64,000 nt of DNA, taken from positions 5,518,001-5,582,000 of the forward strand of contig NZ_CP034279.1 in NCBI RefSeq assembly GCF_009739905.1, written 5' to 3'. The stretch is from Streptomyces ficellus. GTDB lineage: Bacteria; Actinomycetota; Actinomycetes; Streptomycetales; Streptomycetaceae. The first letter of the stretch is position 1, and each line of letters starts with the position of its first letter. Positions 15,772 through 28,744 of the stretch are shown piece by piece. A program made the translations under genes and the position numbers. The notes under the pieces are model-generated. The model searched no databases. It had not been told where the DNA came from and saw only the letters and a program-made list of their open reading frames with translations.

Positions 15772-17186
15772 GGGTGGGGTGCCTCCTGGTCGGTGAGCGG
15801 GTGGGCGAGCCGGAGGGTGAGCGCGGCGAGGGCGTCGAAACCGGTGCCGTCGAAGCCGGCGACGGAGGTGGTGAGGCGGTTCTTGAGCGGGGTGGTCCAG
15901 CGGTCGGGGATCCGGTCGGGCCGGCCGGCCAGCAGACCGGCGACGGATCCGGCGGTGGCCCCGTTGGAGTCGGTGTCCCATCCGCCGGAAACGGTACGGC
16001 AGATGGAGGGGCCGAAGTCGCCGTCGGCGTGGGTGAGCGCGGCGGCGAGGAGGGCGGTGTTGGGGACGGCGTGCACCCAGTGGTAGGAGCCGTAGGCGGC
16101 GTGCAGCCGGTCGGCGACGGTGTCGAAGTCGCTGTGGGCGCGGGCCGTCGCGACACCGAAGCGGACCGCGCGGGCCAGGCGTGAGTCGGGCGGGACCACG
16201 GTCAGCCCGGTGGCGAGCGCGTGGTGGACGTCGGCCGTGCCGGAGGCGGCGGTGGCGATGACGGCCGCGGTGAACATCGCCCCGTACACGCCGTTGGCGG
16301 TGTGGGTGAGCGACGCGTCCCGGTGGGCCTGCTCGGCGGCGGCGCCCGGGTCGCCGGGGTGCGTCCAGCCGTGGACGTCCGCGCGGATCTGCGCGCCGAT
16401 CCACTCGCGGAACGGGTTGCGGTGGGAGGCGGTGAGCGGTGGTTCGAGGCCGGAGAGGAGGTTGCGGTAGGCGACGCGTTCGGCGGTGAAGGTGCGGCCG
16501 GCCGGGAGCTGGTCCAGCCAGAGACGGGCGACGTCGGCGGTGCGGAAGCCGGGGCCGTGACGCTGGAGGAGCAGGAGGTTGAGGAGGGGGTAGTTGAGGT
16601 CGTCGTCCTCGGGCATGCCGTCGATGTTCTCGGCGAGCGAGGTGGCGGCGGAGCGGCGGTTCCACGGGTGGGCGGCGGCGAGGGCGGGGGGTACGCCCCT
16701 GCCGGTGAACCAGGAGGTGAGCGGCCAGTTGCCGGTGGCGCGGGCGAGGGCCCGGATGGCGGGCAGCGGCAGCTTCTCGACCGGCTTGCCGAGCAGGCAC
16801 CCGGCGGCCCGCCCCAGCCACGCGGCGTGCAGCCGCTGCCCGAGCCCCGGTGCGACGCGGGGTGCGGAACCGGGCCCGGTGCTCCGGACGGCGGGCGGTG
16901 TGGGCCAGTTTGGGCAGAGGCGTTTGATGTGGGCGAGGGGAGTGGGTTCGGCGGGGGTCAACGGGGAGGGGAGCGCGGCCAGTTCGTCCAGGAGGTGTTC
17001 CGCGAGGGCGCGCAGGTGCGGGGGCGCGGGGGTGGCGGACGCGCCGGCCGACGGCGGGGCGGGGGTGCCTCCGGCGGCGCGCCAGCGGGCGGCGACGGCG
17101 GAGACGTCACGACCGTCCTCGGTGGCCTGGCGCAGCTCGTGGCCGACCAGGTCCTCGGGCTGCACCCAGGTGAGCCGCACGTTCAC
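15768..17186 (-). CDS. ADP-ribosylglycohydrolase family protein, paralogue 1
   Basis: A 472-residue protein. Residues 1-~110 form a variable N-terminal region. The remaining ~360 form an all-helical ADP-ribosyl-(dinitrogenase reductase) glycohydrolase (DraG/ARH) domain: AWLGRAAGCLLGKPVEKL, then the metal-site MPEDDDLNYPLLNLLLL, and GGWDTDSNGATAGSVAGLLAG near the C terminus, which carries the DxDS magnesium ligands. It starts at a GTG that overlaps the previous gene (GTGA). ARH enzymes remove ADP-ribose from arginine, serine or other acceptors; some relatives act on small molecules. Asp-rich metal residues are retained, so it is probably active. Confidence 0.85.
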   Translation of the reverse strand: MNVRLTWVQPEDLVGHELRQATEDGRDVSAVAARWRAAGGTPAPPSAGASATPAPPHLRALAEHLLDELAALPSPLTPAEPTPLAHIKRLCPNWPTPPAVRSTGPGSAPRVAPGLGQRLHAAWLGRAAGCLLGKPVEKLPLPAIRALARATGNWPLTSWFTGRGVPPALAAAHPWNRRSAATSLAENIDGMPEDDDLNYPLLNLLLLQRHGPGFRTADVARLWLDQLPAGRTFTAERVAYRNLLSGLEPPLTASHRNPFREWIGAQIRADVHGWTHPGDPGAAAEQAHRDASLTHTANGVYGAMFTAAVIATAASGTADVHHALATGLTVVPPDSRLARAVRFGVATARAHSDFDTVADRLHAAYGSYHWVHAVPNTALLAAALTHADGDFGPSICRTVSGGWDTDSNGATAGSVAGLLAGRPDRIPDRWTTPLKNRLTTSVAGFDGTGFDALAALTLRLAHPLTDQEAPHP

Positions 17187-18349
17187 CGGGGGACCCCGGG
17201 GGCGGGGGAGAGGGCGACGAACGCCCGCTCGTGGGCCCGGCGGCGGGCGGTGTCGAGGGTGAAGACCTCGTGGGCGACGTCAGCCAGCACCACCGCCGGC
17301 GCGTGCAGGTCGAGGCGGCTCGCCTCGGCGACCTGCTTCGCCCACTCGGCGGGCACCGCGGCCTCCCCGTGCAGGGCGCCCGCGAGGGCCCCCGCCATGG
17401 TGGCGGTCGAGTCACAGTCCCGGCCGTAGTTGACGGCGCCCAGCACCGTACGGCGGTAGTCGCCCTCGCCCACCAGCAGCATGCCGAGAGCGATCGGGAG
17501 CTCCTCGATGGCGTGCAGCCGGGACGGGCGGCGCGCGCCCAGGGAGGGGGAGCGGTAGTCGGGGCCGACCGTGTCGAAGGGGGCGACGGCCTCCCGCAGG
17601 GGGCGCAGGGCGGACTCGAAGTCGGTGTGCCGTACGGCGACTTCGGCCACCGCCTCGATCGCGGACCGGGTGCCGTCCTTCGCCAGCCGGATCGCCTCCT
17701 CGACGACGGAGGACGGTGTCGCACCGGGCAGGCAGGCCGCGGCGACCGCCGCCGCGAACACTCCGGCGGCCTCGCGGCCGTACGAGGACTGGTGGGCGCC
17801 GGCGACGTCGACGGCCTCGGCGTACGCGGCGGGCGGGTTCGCCGCGTTGACCAGGCCGACCGGCGCCATGTACATCGCGGCGCCGCAGTTGACGATGTTG
17901 CCGGTGCCGGCCTCGCGCGGGTCGACGTGACCGTAGTGGATCCGGGCCACCAGCCACTTCTCGGCGAGGAAGATCCGCTGGAGGGGCAGTGCCTCGACTT
18001 CGAGTTCGGGGATCCAGCGGGGGGTGGAGAGCAGGTCGGGTACGAGGTGGTCGGCCACGGCGTACGCGTCGAGGTGGTCGCGGACCGCGTCGTACACCCG
18101 GACGAGCGCGTGCGTCATCAGGGTGTCGTCGGTGACGTGCCCGTCGCCCTTGTGGTACGGGGCGATGGGGCGGGCGGTGCGCCACTCGTCGCCGTTCCAG
18201 GGGCCGACGATGCCGGTGACACGGCCGCCGTGGCGTTCGGCGATCCGGTCGGGGGCGTACCCCTCGACCGCGCCGCCGAGCGCGTCACCGACAGCTGCTC
18301 CGACGAGGCTGCCGGTGATCCGTTCCTCGAGTGTGGGTTTCGGCGTCAT
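17183..18349 (-). CDS. ADP-ribosylglycohydrolase family protein, paralogue 2
   Basis: A 388-residue full-length ARH/DraG-fold protein. It opens with ITGSLVGAAVGDALGGAVEG. The first metal motif is VTDDTLMTHAL (Asp74, Asp75, Thr76), and the second is GRDCDSTATMAGALAGALHG near residue 310. Both magnesium-binding motifs match active family members. The ATG lies 65 bases inside the end of the upstream paralogue's reading frame, so translation is coupled by overlap. Of the four paralogues this one has the least extra sequence at the N terminus. Target (protein or nucleoside-like) unknown. Confidence 0.87.
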   Translation of the reverse strand: MTPKPTLEERITGSLVGAAVGDALGGAVEGYAPDRIAERHGGRVTGIVGPWNGDEWRTARPIAPYHKGDGHVTDDTLMTHALVRVYDAVRDHLDAYAVADHLVPDLLSTPRWIPELEVEALPLQRIFLAEKWLVARIHYGHVDPREAGTGNIVNCGAAMYMAPVGLVNAANPPAAYAEAVDVAGAHQSSYGREAAGVFAAAVAAACLPGATPSSVVEEAIRLAKDGTRSAIEAVAEVAVRHTDFESALRPLREAVAPFDTVGPDYRSPSLGARRPSRLHAIEELPIALGMLLVGEGDYRRTVLGAVNYGRDCDSTATMAGALAGALHGEAAVPAEWAKQVAEASRLDLHAPAVVLADVAHEVFTLDTARRRAHERAFVALSPAPGVPR

Positions 18350-19721
18350 GTCGGAATTGTCCACCCGGGGTGGCGAGTTCCGTGTCTGCCAGCTGTTCGG
18401 CGAGTTCCACGAGGTCGGTGCCCCGGAGACGGGGCAGCGCGCAGCCCGCGAGGGTGCGGCAGGCGTCGCGCCAGGTGCCGGGCACACCGGTGCCGCCGCT
18501 GAGCGCGCCGGTCAGCGCGCCCGCCAGGGCGGGTGCGGAGTCGGCGACCCGCGACAGGCAGGCGGCGGCCGGTACGGCCTCGGTGACCCGGCCGCGGGCG
18601 GCCGTGGCGAGCGCGAGGGCGACCGGGACGGTCTCGGCGGCAGCGATGCCGTAGCTGTAGACGTGGTCGACGATCTGGTGCTCCAGCAGTGGGACGAGTG
18701 CGAACGCGCTGTCGGCGGCGCGGGCGAGTCTGGTCGCGTGCCGGGCGTTGCGGCCGATCTCGGTGGCGGCCGGGAGCTGGTCGAGCGCGGCCTCCACGGC
18801 GTCGTCGACGGGCGCCCCGCCGAGCGCGGCGGCGACGGCGGCGGCCATGGCGCGGGCCCCGTGGACGCCGTCGCCGTCCTGGGTGTAGCGGGCGTCGAAC
18901 TCGGCGAGCTCGGCGGCGGCGCGCGGGTCGCCCGGGTGGGCGGCCGCGAGGACGGCGGCGCGTACGCAGGCGGCGTCGTCGAAGAAGTGCGGGTTGTCGT
19001 GGCCCGTCGCGGGCGGGCGCAGCCCGGTGGCGAGGTTGCCGAGACCGGCGCGTACGGAGATGCGGGCGCGCAGGGGGAGCACGGCGGACTCGACCTCGGG
19101 CGCGCGGTCGGCGGCCGCGGCGATCTCGGCGGCGAGGGAGTTCCAGGCGAGGTCGACGGCGGCACACGTGCGGCGGGCCGGGGGAAGGGCGCTGAAGAGC
19201 GGGCCGGCGGCGGTCAGCAGCGTCTCGGCGGTGAACGCCGCCCACTCGGCGTCGTCGGACGGCCCGAGGCGCAGCGGCTCGGGCGGCTGGTTGAGCGCGA
19301 TGGGGACGGGGAGGGTGGTGGTGGCGTTCTGCTCGGCGAACGTGTCGAGCTCGCGGGTGAGGCGGCGGGTCCACTCCGGCATGCGGGCGGCGCGGTGCCG
19401 GGCCGCCGGCCAGCCCGCGGCGTCCCCCGCGGCCATCCCCAGCAGCAGCCCCTCGACCCGCCGCGCCCCCCGCCGTCGGGTCCCGGACACACCGGTTGCG
19501 GCACCGGCCCCCCGCGCGGGCGCCGGTCCGGCGGGCACGGGCTCGGGCGCCTGTTCCCGTGGCCCCCGCCCCGGTGGCCGCTGCCCGGGCTCGCGCGTGT
19601 CCGCGGGGCTGCGAGGCTGCCCGTCGGCGGTGCGGCCGGTGGTCCGGGGCGTTGCGGGGCGCCGCTTCGGGGCTGGTTCGGCCGGGGCGGCACCGGGGGC
19701 GGAGGGGGACGTGGGCTGCAT
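18285..19721 (-). CDS. Degenerate ADP-ribosylglycohydrolase family protein, paralogue 3
   Basis: A 478-residue protein. About 100 residues at the N terminus are Pro/Ala/Arg-rich and probably disordered; the rest follows the ARH fold (VEGLLLGMAAGDAAGWPAARHR, then SDDAEWAAFTAETLL). The two metal motifs are altered compared with paralogues 2 and 4: DDT is DDA, and GRDxDTT is SRVADSA, losing one acidic ligand and the following Thr. It may therefore bind ADP-ribose without hydrolysing it, or act as a partner of the other copies. The ATG shares one base with the upstream stop (TGATG), and its 3' end overlaps paralogue 2 by 65 bases. It is intact, with no frameshift. Confidence 0.75.
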   Translation of the reverse strand: MQPTSPSAPGAAPAEPAPKRRPATPRTTGRTADGQPRSPADTREPGQRPPGRGPREQAPEPVPAGPAPARGAGAATGVSGTRRRGARRVEGLLLGMAAGDAAGWPAARHRAARMPEWTRRLTRELDTFAEQNATTTLPVPIALNQPPEPLRLGPSDDAEWAAFTAETLLTAAGPLFSALPPARRTCAAVDLAWNSLAAEIAAAADRAPEVESAVLPLRARISVRAGLGNLATGLRPPATGHDNPHFFDDAACVRAAVLAAAHPGDPRAAAELAEFDARYTQDGDGVHGARAMAAAVAAALGGAPVDDAVEAALDQLPAATEIGRNARHATRLARAADSAFALVPLLEHQIVDHVYSYGIAAAETVPVALALATAARGRVTEAVPAAACLSRVADSAPALAGALTGALSGGTGVPGTWRDACRTLAGCALPRLRGTDLVELAEQLADTELATPGGQFRHDAETHTRGTDHRQPRRSSCR

Positions 19722-20833
19722 CAGGGGGCCTCCGCCTCGTCGTACGGGGTGAGCAACTCCGCGATGTCCAGCACGTGGTAGCCGCGCATCGAGGGCAGGC
19801 AGCTGCCGCGTACCGGACCGATGGCGGCCGCCCAGTCCGGGGGGATCGCCGTCGCGCCGGACATCGCGCCGGCCAGCGCGCCCGCCACCGCGGCGGTCGT
19901 GTCGGCGTCCCGGCCCATGTTGACGGCCGTCAGGACCGACGTACGGAAGTCGCCTCGGGCGGCGGCGAACGCGCCGAAGGCGAGGCCGACCGCCTCCGGG
20001 GCCAGGTCCGTCCACGGGTAGCCGCCGATGACCACCGCCGAGCGGACGGTCCGTTCCCGTACGAGCGCGTCGGGCTGGACGCGCTGGGCGGCGACGACCG
20101 CGCGGCGCATCGAGCGGGCCGTCCACGAGTCCATCGGCACGACGGACAGGGCCGCCGCGATGACCGAGGCGGGCCCCGCGCCCGACATCGCCGCCGCGAC
20201 GCCCGCCGCGACCGCCTGGCCCCCGTAGATGCCCTCGCCGTCGTGGCTCACCGTGCCGTCGATCGCCACCAGCCGCGCCGCCTCCGCCGGCCGCCCCGCC
20301 GCGAACACCCCGAACGGGGCCGCCCGCATGGCGAGCCCGTCGCTCCACGCGTGCCGGTGCTGGGCCGAGATCGGGGCGGCCAGGCCGCGCCGGAGGTTCT
20401 CCAGCGTGCCGCGCTCACTGAATCCCGCACCGCGGAACGGGCCCTCGTCGAGGTCGGCGATCCAGCGGTGCCACGCCTGCTCGACGTGCGGGACGGTCAG
20501 CGCCGATCCGTGCCGGGCCAGCAGGAGCCCGGAGAAGATCGCGTACTCCGTGTCGTCCGTGCCGACGGGGTCGTCGCTGACGAACCCCTCGATACGGCCC
20601 CAGCGGCGGCGGATCTCGGAGGGCCGCATGTTCTCGGCCGGGGCCCCCAGCGCGTCCCCCACCGCCAGCCCCAGCAGGGCGCCCCGCGCACGGTCCAGCA
20701 GCACCGCGCCGCCGGCCCCCGCCCGGGCCGGACCGCCCGTGACGCCGGACGTGACGCCTGGCGCGACGCCGGACGTGACGCCGGGCGGGAATCCGGGCGC
20801 GGGGCGGGCGGGATCGTAGGCAGTCGACTCCAT
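19721..20833 (-). CDS. ADP-ribosylglycohydrolase family protein, paralogue 4
   Basis: The first gene of the minus-strand operon, 370 residues. A Gly/Val/Pro-rich N-terminal stretch (about residues 12-40, GVTSG/GVAPG-type repeats) precedes a complete ARH/DraG domain: RARGALLGLAVGDALGAPAENM, the metal motif GTDDTEYAIF (Asp93, Asp94, Thr95) and GRDADTTAAVAGALAGAMSG. The metal ligands are intact. The ATG ending at 20833 is preferred over one 30 bases upstream because it directly opens the MESTAYDPA stretch; the ribosome site is weak either way. The promoter must lie between 20834 and 21087, shared with the divergent VIT gene. Confidence 0.85.
   Translation of the reverse strand: MESTAYDPARPAPGFPPGVTSGVAPGVTSGVTGGPARAGAGGAVLLDRARGALLGLAVGDALGAPAENMRPSEIRRRWGRIEGFVSDDPVGTDDTEYAIFSGLLLARHGSALTVPHVEQAWHRWIADLDEGPFRGAGFSERGTLENLRRGLAAPISAQHRHAWSDGLAMRAAPFGVFAAGRPAEAARLVAIDGTVSHDGEGIYGGQAVAAGVAAAMSGAGPASVIAAALSVVPMDSWTARSMRRAVVAAQRVQPDALVRERTVRSAVVIGGYPWTDLAPEAVGLAFGAFAAARGDFRTSVLTAVNMGRDADTTAAVAGALAGAMSGATAIPPDWAAAIGPVRGSCLPSMRGYHVLDIAELLTPYDEAEAP
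20741..20781. repeat. Direct repeat inside paralogue 4
   Basis: GACGCCGGACGTGACGCC occurs at 20741-20758 and 20764-20781. It encodes the Gly-Val-Thr-Ser repeats of the N-terminal linker of the ADP-ribosylglycohydrolase gene. Confidence 0.7.
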
Positions 20834-20958
20834 CGCGTGGCCCTTCCGTGCGCACCGACCCATTCCTGCATCTGTGCCACGCGGAGGTCCGGCGCTGTCG
20901 GCGCGAGGAGACCTTCACCCACCTGCCCCAGCGCCGCTCCACCACGCCGTTCCGGCAC

Positions 20959-20993
20959 TCAGGCAAGGCTCAGTAAGTAAAGCCTGCCTTGCT
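20959..20993. promoter_or_regulatory. Iron-box-like inverted elements upstream of the VIT gene
   Basis: TCAGGCAAGGCTCAGTAAG (20959-20977) matches the DmdR/DtxR-type consensus TTAGGTTAGGCTAACCTAA at about 11 of 19 positions, mostly in the left half. On the other strand 20973-20993 contains a second weaker copy around AAGGCAGGCTTTACTT. The surrounding AT-rich stretch and the iron-transporter gene downstream make an iron-responsive site plausible but unproven. Confidence 0.35.
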
Positions 20994-21086
20994 GGCGCGC
21001 CCCTTACATCGCGCGTATTTTCGAGGGTGTTGGGGGAGCGGGGTCACCCGGACCCGCTGCTGTACGCAAGGTGTAAGGGGATAGCT

Positions 21087-21815
21087 GTGTCCATCATCGA
21101 GACCGAGGCGACGCTGCACGAGGCGCACCGCGACAACCACACCCACCGCGACGTGAACGGCGGCTGGCTGCGCCCCGCCGTGTTCGGCGCGATGGACGGT
21201 CTCGTGTCCAACCTGGCCCTCATGACCGGTGTCGCGGGCGGCGCGGTGTCGCAGCAGACCATCGTCATCACGGGCCTCGCCGGGCTCGCGGCCGGTGCCT
21301 TCTCCATGGCCGCCGGCGAGTACACCTCCGTGGCGTCGCAGCGCGAACTGGTCCAGGCGGAACTGGACGTCGAGCGCCAGCAGTTGCGCAAGCACCCGGT
21401 CGACGAGATGGAGGAGCTCGCCGCGCTGTACGTGGCGCGTGGCGTTGAGCCGCCGCTGGCCCGCGAGGTCGCCATGCAGCTGTCGAAGGACCCGGAGCAG
21501 GCGCTGGAGATCCACGCCCGCGAGGAGCTGGGCATCGACCCGGACGATCTGCCGTCGCCCGCCGTCGCCGCCGTGTCGTCCTTCGGGTCGTTCGCGCTGG
21601 GCGCGCTGCTGCCCGTCCTGCCGTACCTGCTGGGTGCCACCGTGTTGTGGCCCGCGGTGCTGCTGGCGCTGCTGGGGCTGTTCGCGTGCGGCGCCCTGGT
21701 GGCCCGGGTGACCGCGCGCAGCTGGTGGTACAGCGGCCTGCGCCAGCTCGCCCTGGGTGGCGCGGCGGCGGCCGTCACGTACGCCCTCGGCGCCTTGTTC
21801 GGCGCGGCGCTCTGA
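21087..21815 (+). CDS. VIT1/CCC1-family iron/manganese transporter
   Basis: A 242-residue membrane protein of the vacuolar iron transporter family. The first helices are LRPAVFGAMDGLVSNLALMTGVAGG and IVITGLAGLAAGAFSMAAGEYTSVASQREL, the family's two signature segments with the substrate-path Asp, Met and Glu. A charged cytoplasmic helical region follows (VQAELDVERQQLRKHPVDEMEELAALYVARG), then three more membrane segments. Eukaryotic homologues move Fe2+ or Mn2+ into vacuoles; bacterial ones probably export it. The GTG at 21087 has AAGGGG (21075-21080) 6 bases ahead. It is divergent from the ADP-ribosylglycohydrolase operon. Confidence 0.87.
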   Translation: MSIIETEATLHEAHRDNHTHRDVNGGWLRPAVFGAMDGLVSNLALMTGVAGGAVSQQTIVITGLAGLAAGAFSMAAGEYTSVASQRELVQAELDVERQQLRKHPVDEMEELAALYVARGVEPPLAREVAMQLSKDPEQALEIHAREELGIDPDDLPSPAVAAVSSFGSFALGALLPVLPYLLGATVLWPAVLLALLGLFACGALVARVTARSWWYSGLRQLALGGAAAAVTYALGALFGAAL

Positions 21816-21838
21816 CCCGTCCGGTCATCGACGGTCCA

Positions 21839-21861
21839 CGGGCCGGTCTTCCGCCGGCCCG
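21839..21861 (+). terminator. Hairpin after the VIT gene (first of two)
   Basis: Perfect 8-bp stem CGGGCCGG/CCGGCCCG (21839-21846 with 21854-21861) around a 7-base loop, 24 bases after the VIT stop. Confidence 0.5.
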
Positions 21862-21898
21862 GTCCGCGCGTCCGCCCGGACCGGTGTCGTCGCTGGTC

Positions 21899-21927
21899 AG
21901 CCCCCTCGACAGGCGTGCGAGGGGGTT
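21899..21927 (+). terminator. Hairpin after the VIT gene (second)
   Basis: A 10-bp stem with one G-U pair (21899-21908 with 21918-21927), ending in TT. It is the more likely of the two terminators for the VIT transcript. Confidence 0.6.
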
Positions 21928-22302
21928 CGCCCGTATGGTTGGCCTACCGTCGGCCCACCGTTGTGACGAACATCCAATAGCCCTATCCGCCCCGCCGGTG
22001 CGACACTATGCAACGCGGCACATACCTAGTCGCAATACGGCGGTTTCGAATCCTCCATCACAGGGCATGAGCCGTTAGCGCTGCGGGCAACGAGGCCCGC
22101 GCCTCTTCACTGGCCGTCGGATGTCGCTCCGTCCGCCCGTGGCTCGTCTTCAACCTCCACCGCTACGCGCGGTGTCCGCATGGTGGAATGTTCTATCCGC
22201 TTTTCGGGATTCACTCCATCATGTAACCTGCACGAAATTTCGCGGAGGGCCAACGTCGTCCCTCTGGCACTTGCTTATGCCACGACGACGACGGGAGAGC
22301 CG
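21928..22302 (+). other. Lower-GC intergenic leader region of gltB
   Basis: 375 bases without a supportable ORF. From about 21960 to 22075 the base composition is clearly lower in GC than the neighbourhood, with TATGC and TACCTAGT stretches that could hold promoters. A GCGGGC/GCCCGC hairpin lies at 22083-22100. Near 22204-22242 is an AT-rich patch with TGTAACCT and the perfect palindrome CGAAATTTCG (22233-22242), probably the gltB promoter/operator. No known riboswitch was recognised. Confidence 0.5.
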
Positions 22303-26854
<4,552 letters not shown>

Positions 26855-26862
<8 letters not shown>

Positions 26863-28315
26863 CCCCAAGGGCTTCCTGACCACCGGGCGCGAGGTCGCCA
26901 AGACCCGCCCCGTCGACGAGCGCGTCAAGGACTGGAACGAGGTCTACGTCCCCGGCTCCCTGCTGCCGATCATCAGCAAGCAGGCCGGCCGGTGCATGGA
27001 CTGCGGCATCCCGTTCTGCCACAACGGCTGCCCGCTCGGGAACCTCATCCCCGAGTGGAACGACTACGCCTACCGCGAGGACTGGCAGGCCGCCTCCGAG
27101 CGGCTGCACGCCACCAACAACTTCCCGGAGTTCACCGGGCGGCTGTGCCCCGCTCCCTGCGAGTCGGCGTGCGTGCTGGGCATCAACCAGCCCGCCGTCA
27201 CCATCAAGAACGTCGAGGTCTCGATCATCGACAAGGCGTGGGACTCCGGTGACGTCACGCCGCAGCCCCCGGAGCGGCTGTCCGGCAAGACCGTCGCCGT
27301 CATCGGCTCCGGCCCGGCGGGCCTCGCCGCGGCCCAGCAGCTGACCCGCGCCGGCCACACGGTCGCCGTGTACGAGCGGGCCGACCGCATCGGCGGCCTG
27401 CTGCGGTACGGCATCCCCGAGTTCAAGATGGAGAAGGTGCACATCAACCGCCGCATCGAGCAGATGCGCGCGGAAGGCACCAAGTTCCGCACCGAGGTCG
27501 AGATCGGCGTCGACATCGACGCGGCGAAGCTGCGCCGGCGCTACGACGCGGTCGTCATCGCGGCCGGTGCCACCGTCTCGCGCGACCTGCCCGTCCCGGG
27601 CCGCGACCTCAAGGGCATCCACTTCGCGATGGAGTACCTGCCGCTCGCCAACAAGGTGCAGGAGGGCGACTTCGTGGCGCCCCCCATCACCGCCGAGGGC
27701 AAGCACGTCGTGGTCATCGGCGGCGGCGACACCGGCGCGGACTGCGTGGGCACCGCCCACCGCCAGGGCGCGGCCTCCGTCACCCAGCTGGAGATCATGC
27801 CGCGCCCGGGCGAGGAGCGGAACCCCGGCCAGCCCTGGCCGACCTTCCCCATGCTCTACAAGGTCACCTCGGCCCACGAGGAGGGCGGCGAGCGGGTCTA
27901 CTCCGTCTCCACCACCCACTTCGAGGGCGACGAGGACGGCAACGTCCAGTACCTCCACCTCGTCGAGGTCGAGTTCAAGGACGGCAAGCTCGAGCAGAAG
28001 CCCGGCACCGAGCGGAAGATCCCCGCACAGCTGGTCACCCTCGCCATGGGCTTCACCGGCACCGACCAGTCCAACGGCCTGGTGCAGCAGTTCGGCCTGG
28101 AGCTCGACGAGCGCGGCAACGTCGCCCGTGACGCCGACTACGCGACCAACGTCGACGGCGTCTTCGTCGCCGGTGACGCGGGCCGCGGCCAGTCGCTCAT
28201 CGTCTGGGCCATCGCCGAGGGCCGCTCCGCCGCGCGCGGCGTGGACCGCTACCTCACGGGCGCCAGCGAGCTGCCGGCCCCCATCCGCCCGACGGACCGC
28301 GCACTCACGGTCTGA
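26855..28315 (+). CDS. gltD: Glutamate synthase small subunit GltD
   Basis: A 486-residue NADPH-dependent beta subunit that feeds electrons to GltB. The N-terminal cysteine motifs for the two [4Fe-4S] clusters are visible (RCMDCGIPFCHNGCPLGN and LCPAPCESACVLG). FAD binding is at VIGSGPAGLAAAQQL and YERADRIGGLLRYGIP, and NADPH binding at VIGGGDTGADC; the C-terminal FAD-site strand is VFVAGDAGRGQSLIVWAIAEGR. Its ATG lies inside the end of gltB (8-base overlap), so the two subunits are coupled. Confidence 0.97.
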
Positions 28316-28333
28316 CATCATGGAGCCGGGCGC

Positions 28334-28353
28334 CCCGCACAACGCCGTGCGGG
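28334..28353 (+). terminator. Hairpin after gltD
   Basis: A 7-bp stem CCCGCAC/GTGCGGG (28334-28340 with 28347-28353) around a 6-base loop, 18 bases after the gltD stop. Confidence 0.5.
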
Positions 28354-28744
28354 ACGCCCCCGGCCGCAGCGCCCCGCGGCGTGCGGACCGCCCCGGCCGG
28401 AGACGGCCACCGCGTCACGAGCCGGCCCGGCGTGCCAGGGCACCCCTCATACGTCCCGTACAACGGCGTGCGGAACACAGCAGCGTCTGCCGTGTCCCCG
28501 ACCGGACCTTGGCAGGCGCTGCGCCCTTTCCGCGTGCGGCGCGTGCGGCGCCGGTGTGCGCGCCGAGTGCGCCCTGTCGGCCGGCACCCCGTTCCTCCTA
28601 CGATCGGACTGCCCGGTCGGCCGCCCGACCGGTTGCTCGCACGGGGGAGGGGGCCGGCCATGCCGACGGCACGGACGAACCGGAGGGAACGCGTGGGCGT
28701 GCTCGCCCCGCACCACCGCGAGCGCACCGCCCCGGGGAGGCCCC
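28354..28744 (+). other. Intergenic region before the IMPase-like gene
   Basis: 391 GC-rich bases. A TACGAT at 28599-28604 could be a -10. A 34-codon ORF (ATG 28660, stop 28762-28764) overlaps the start of the next gene and ends MPTARTNRR...AAPPA; it has no recognised homology and may be a leader ORF or chance. Nothing else is supportable. Confidence 0.4.

Noticed and set aside
22042..22053. GGTTTCGAATCC resembling a tRNA T-loop
   Set aside because: The flanking bases do not pair as a T-stem and no acceptor or anticodon arm fits around it.
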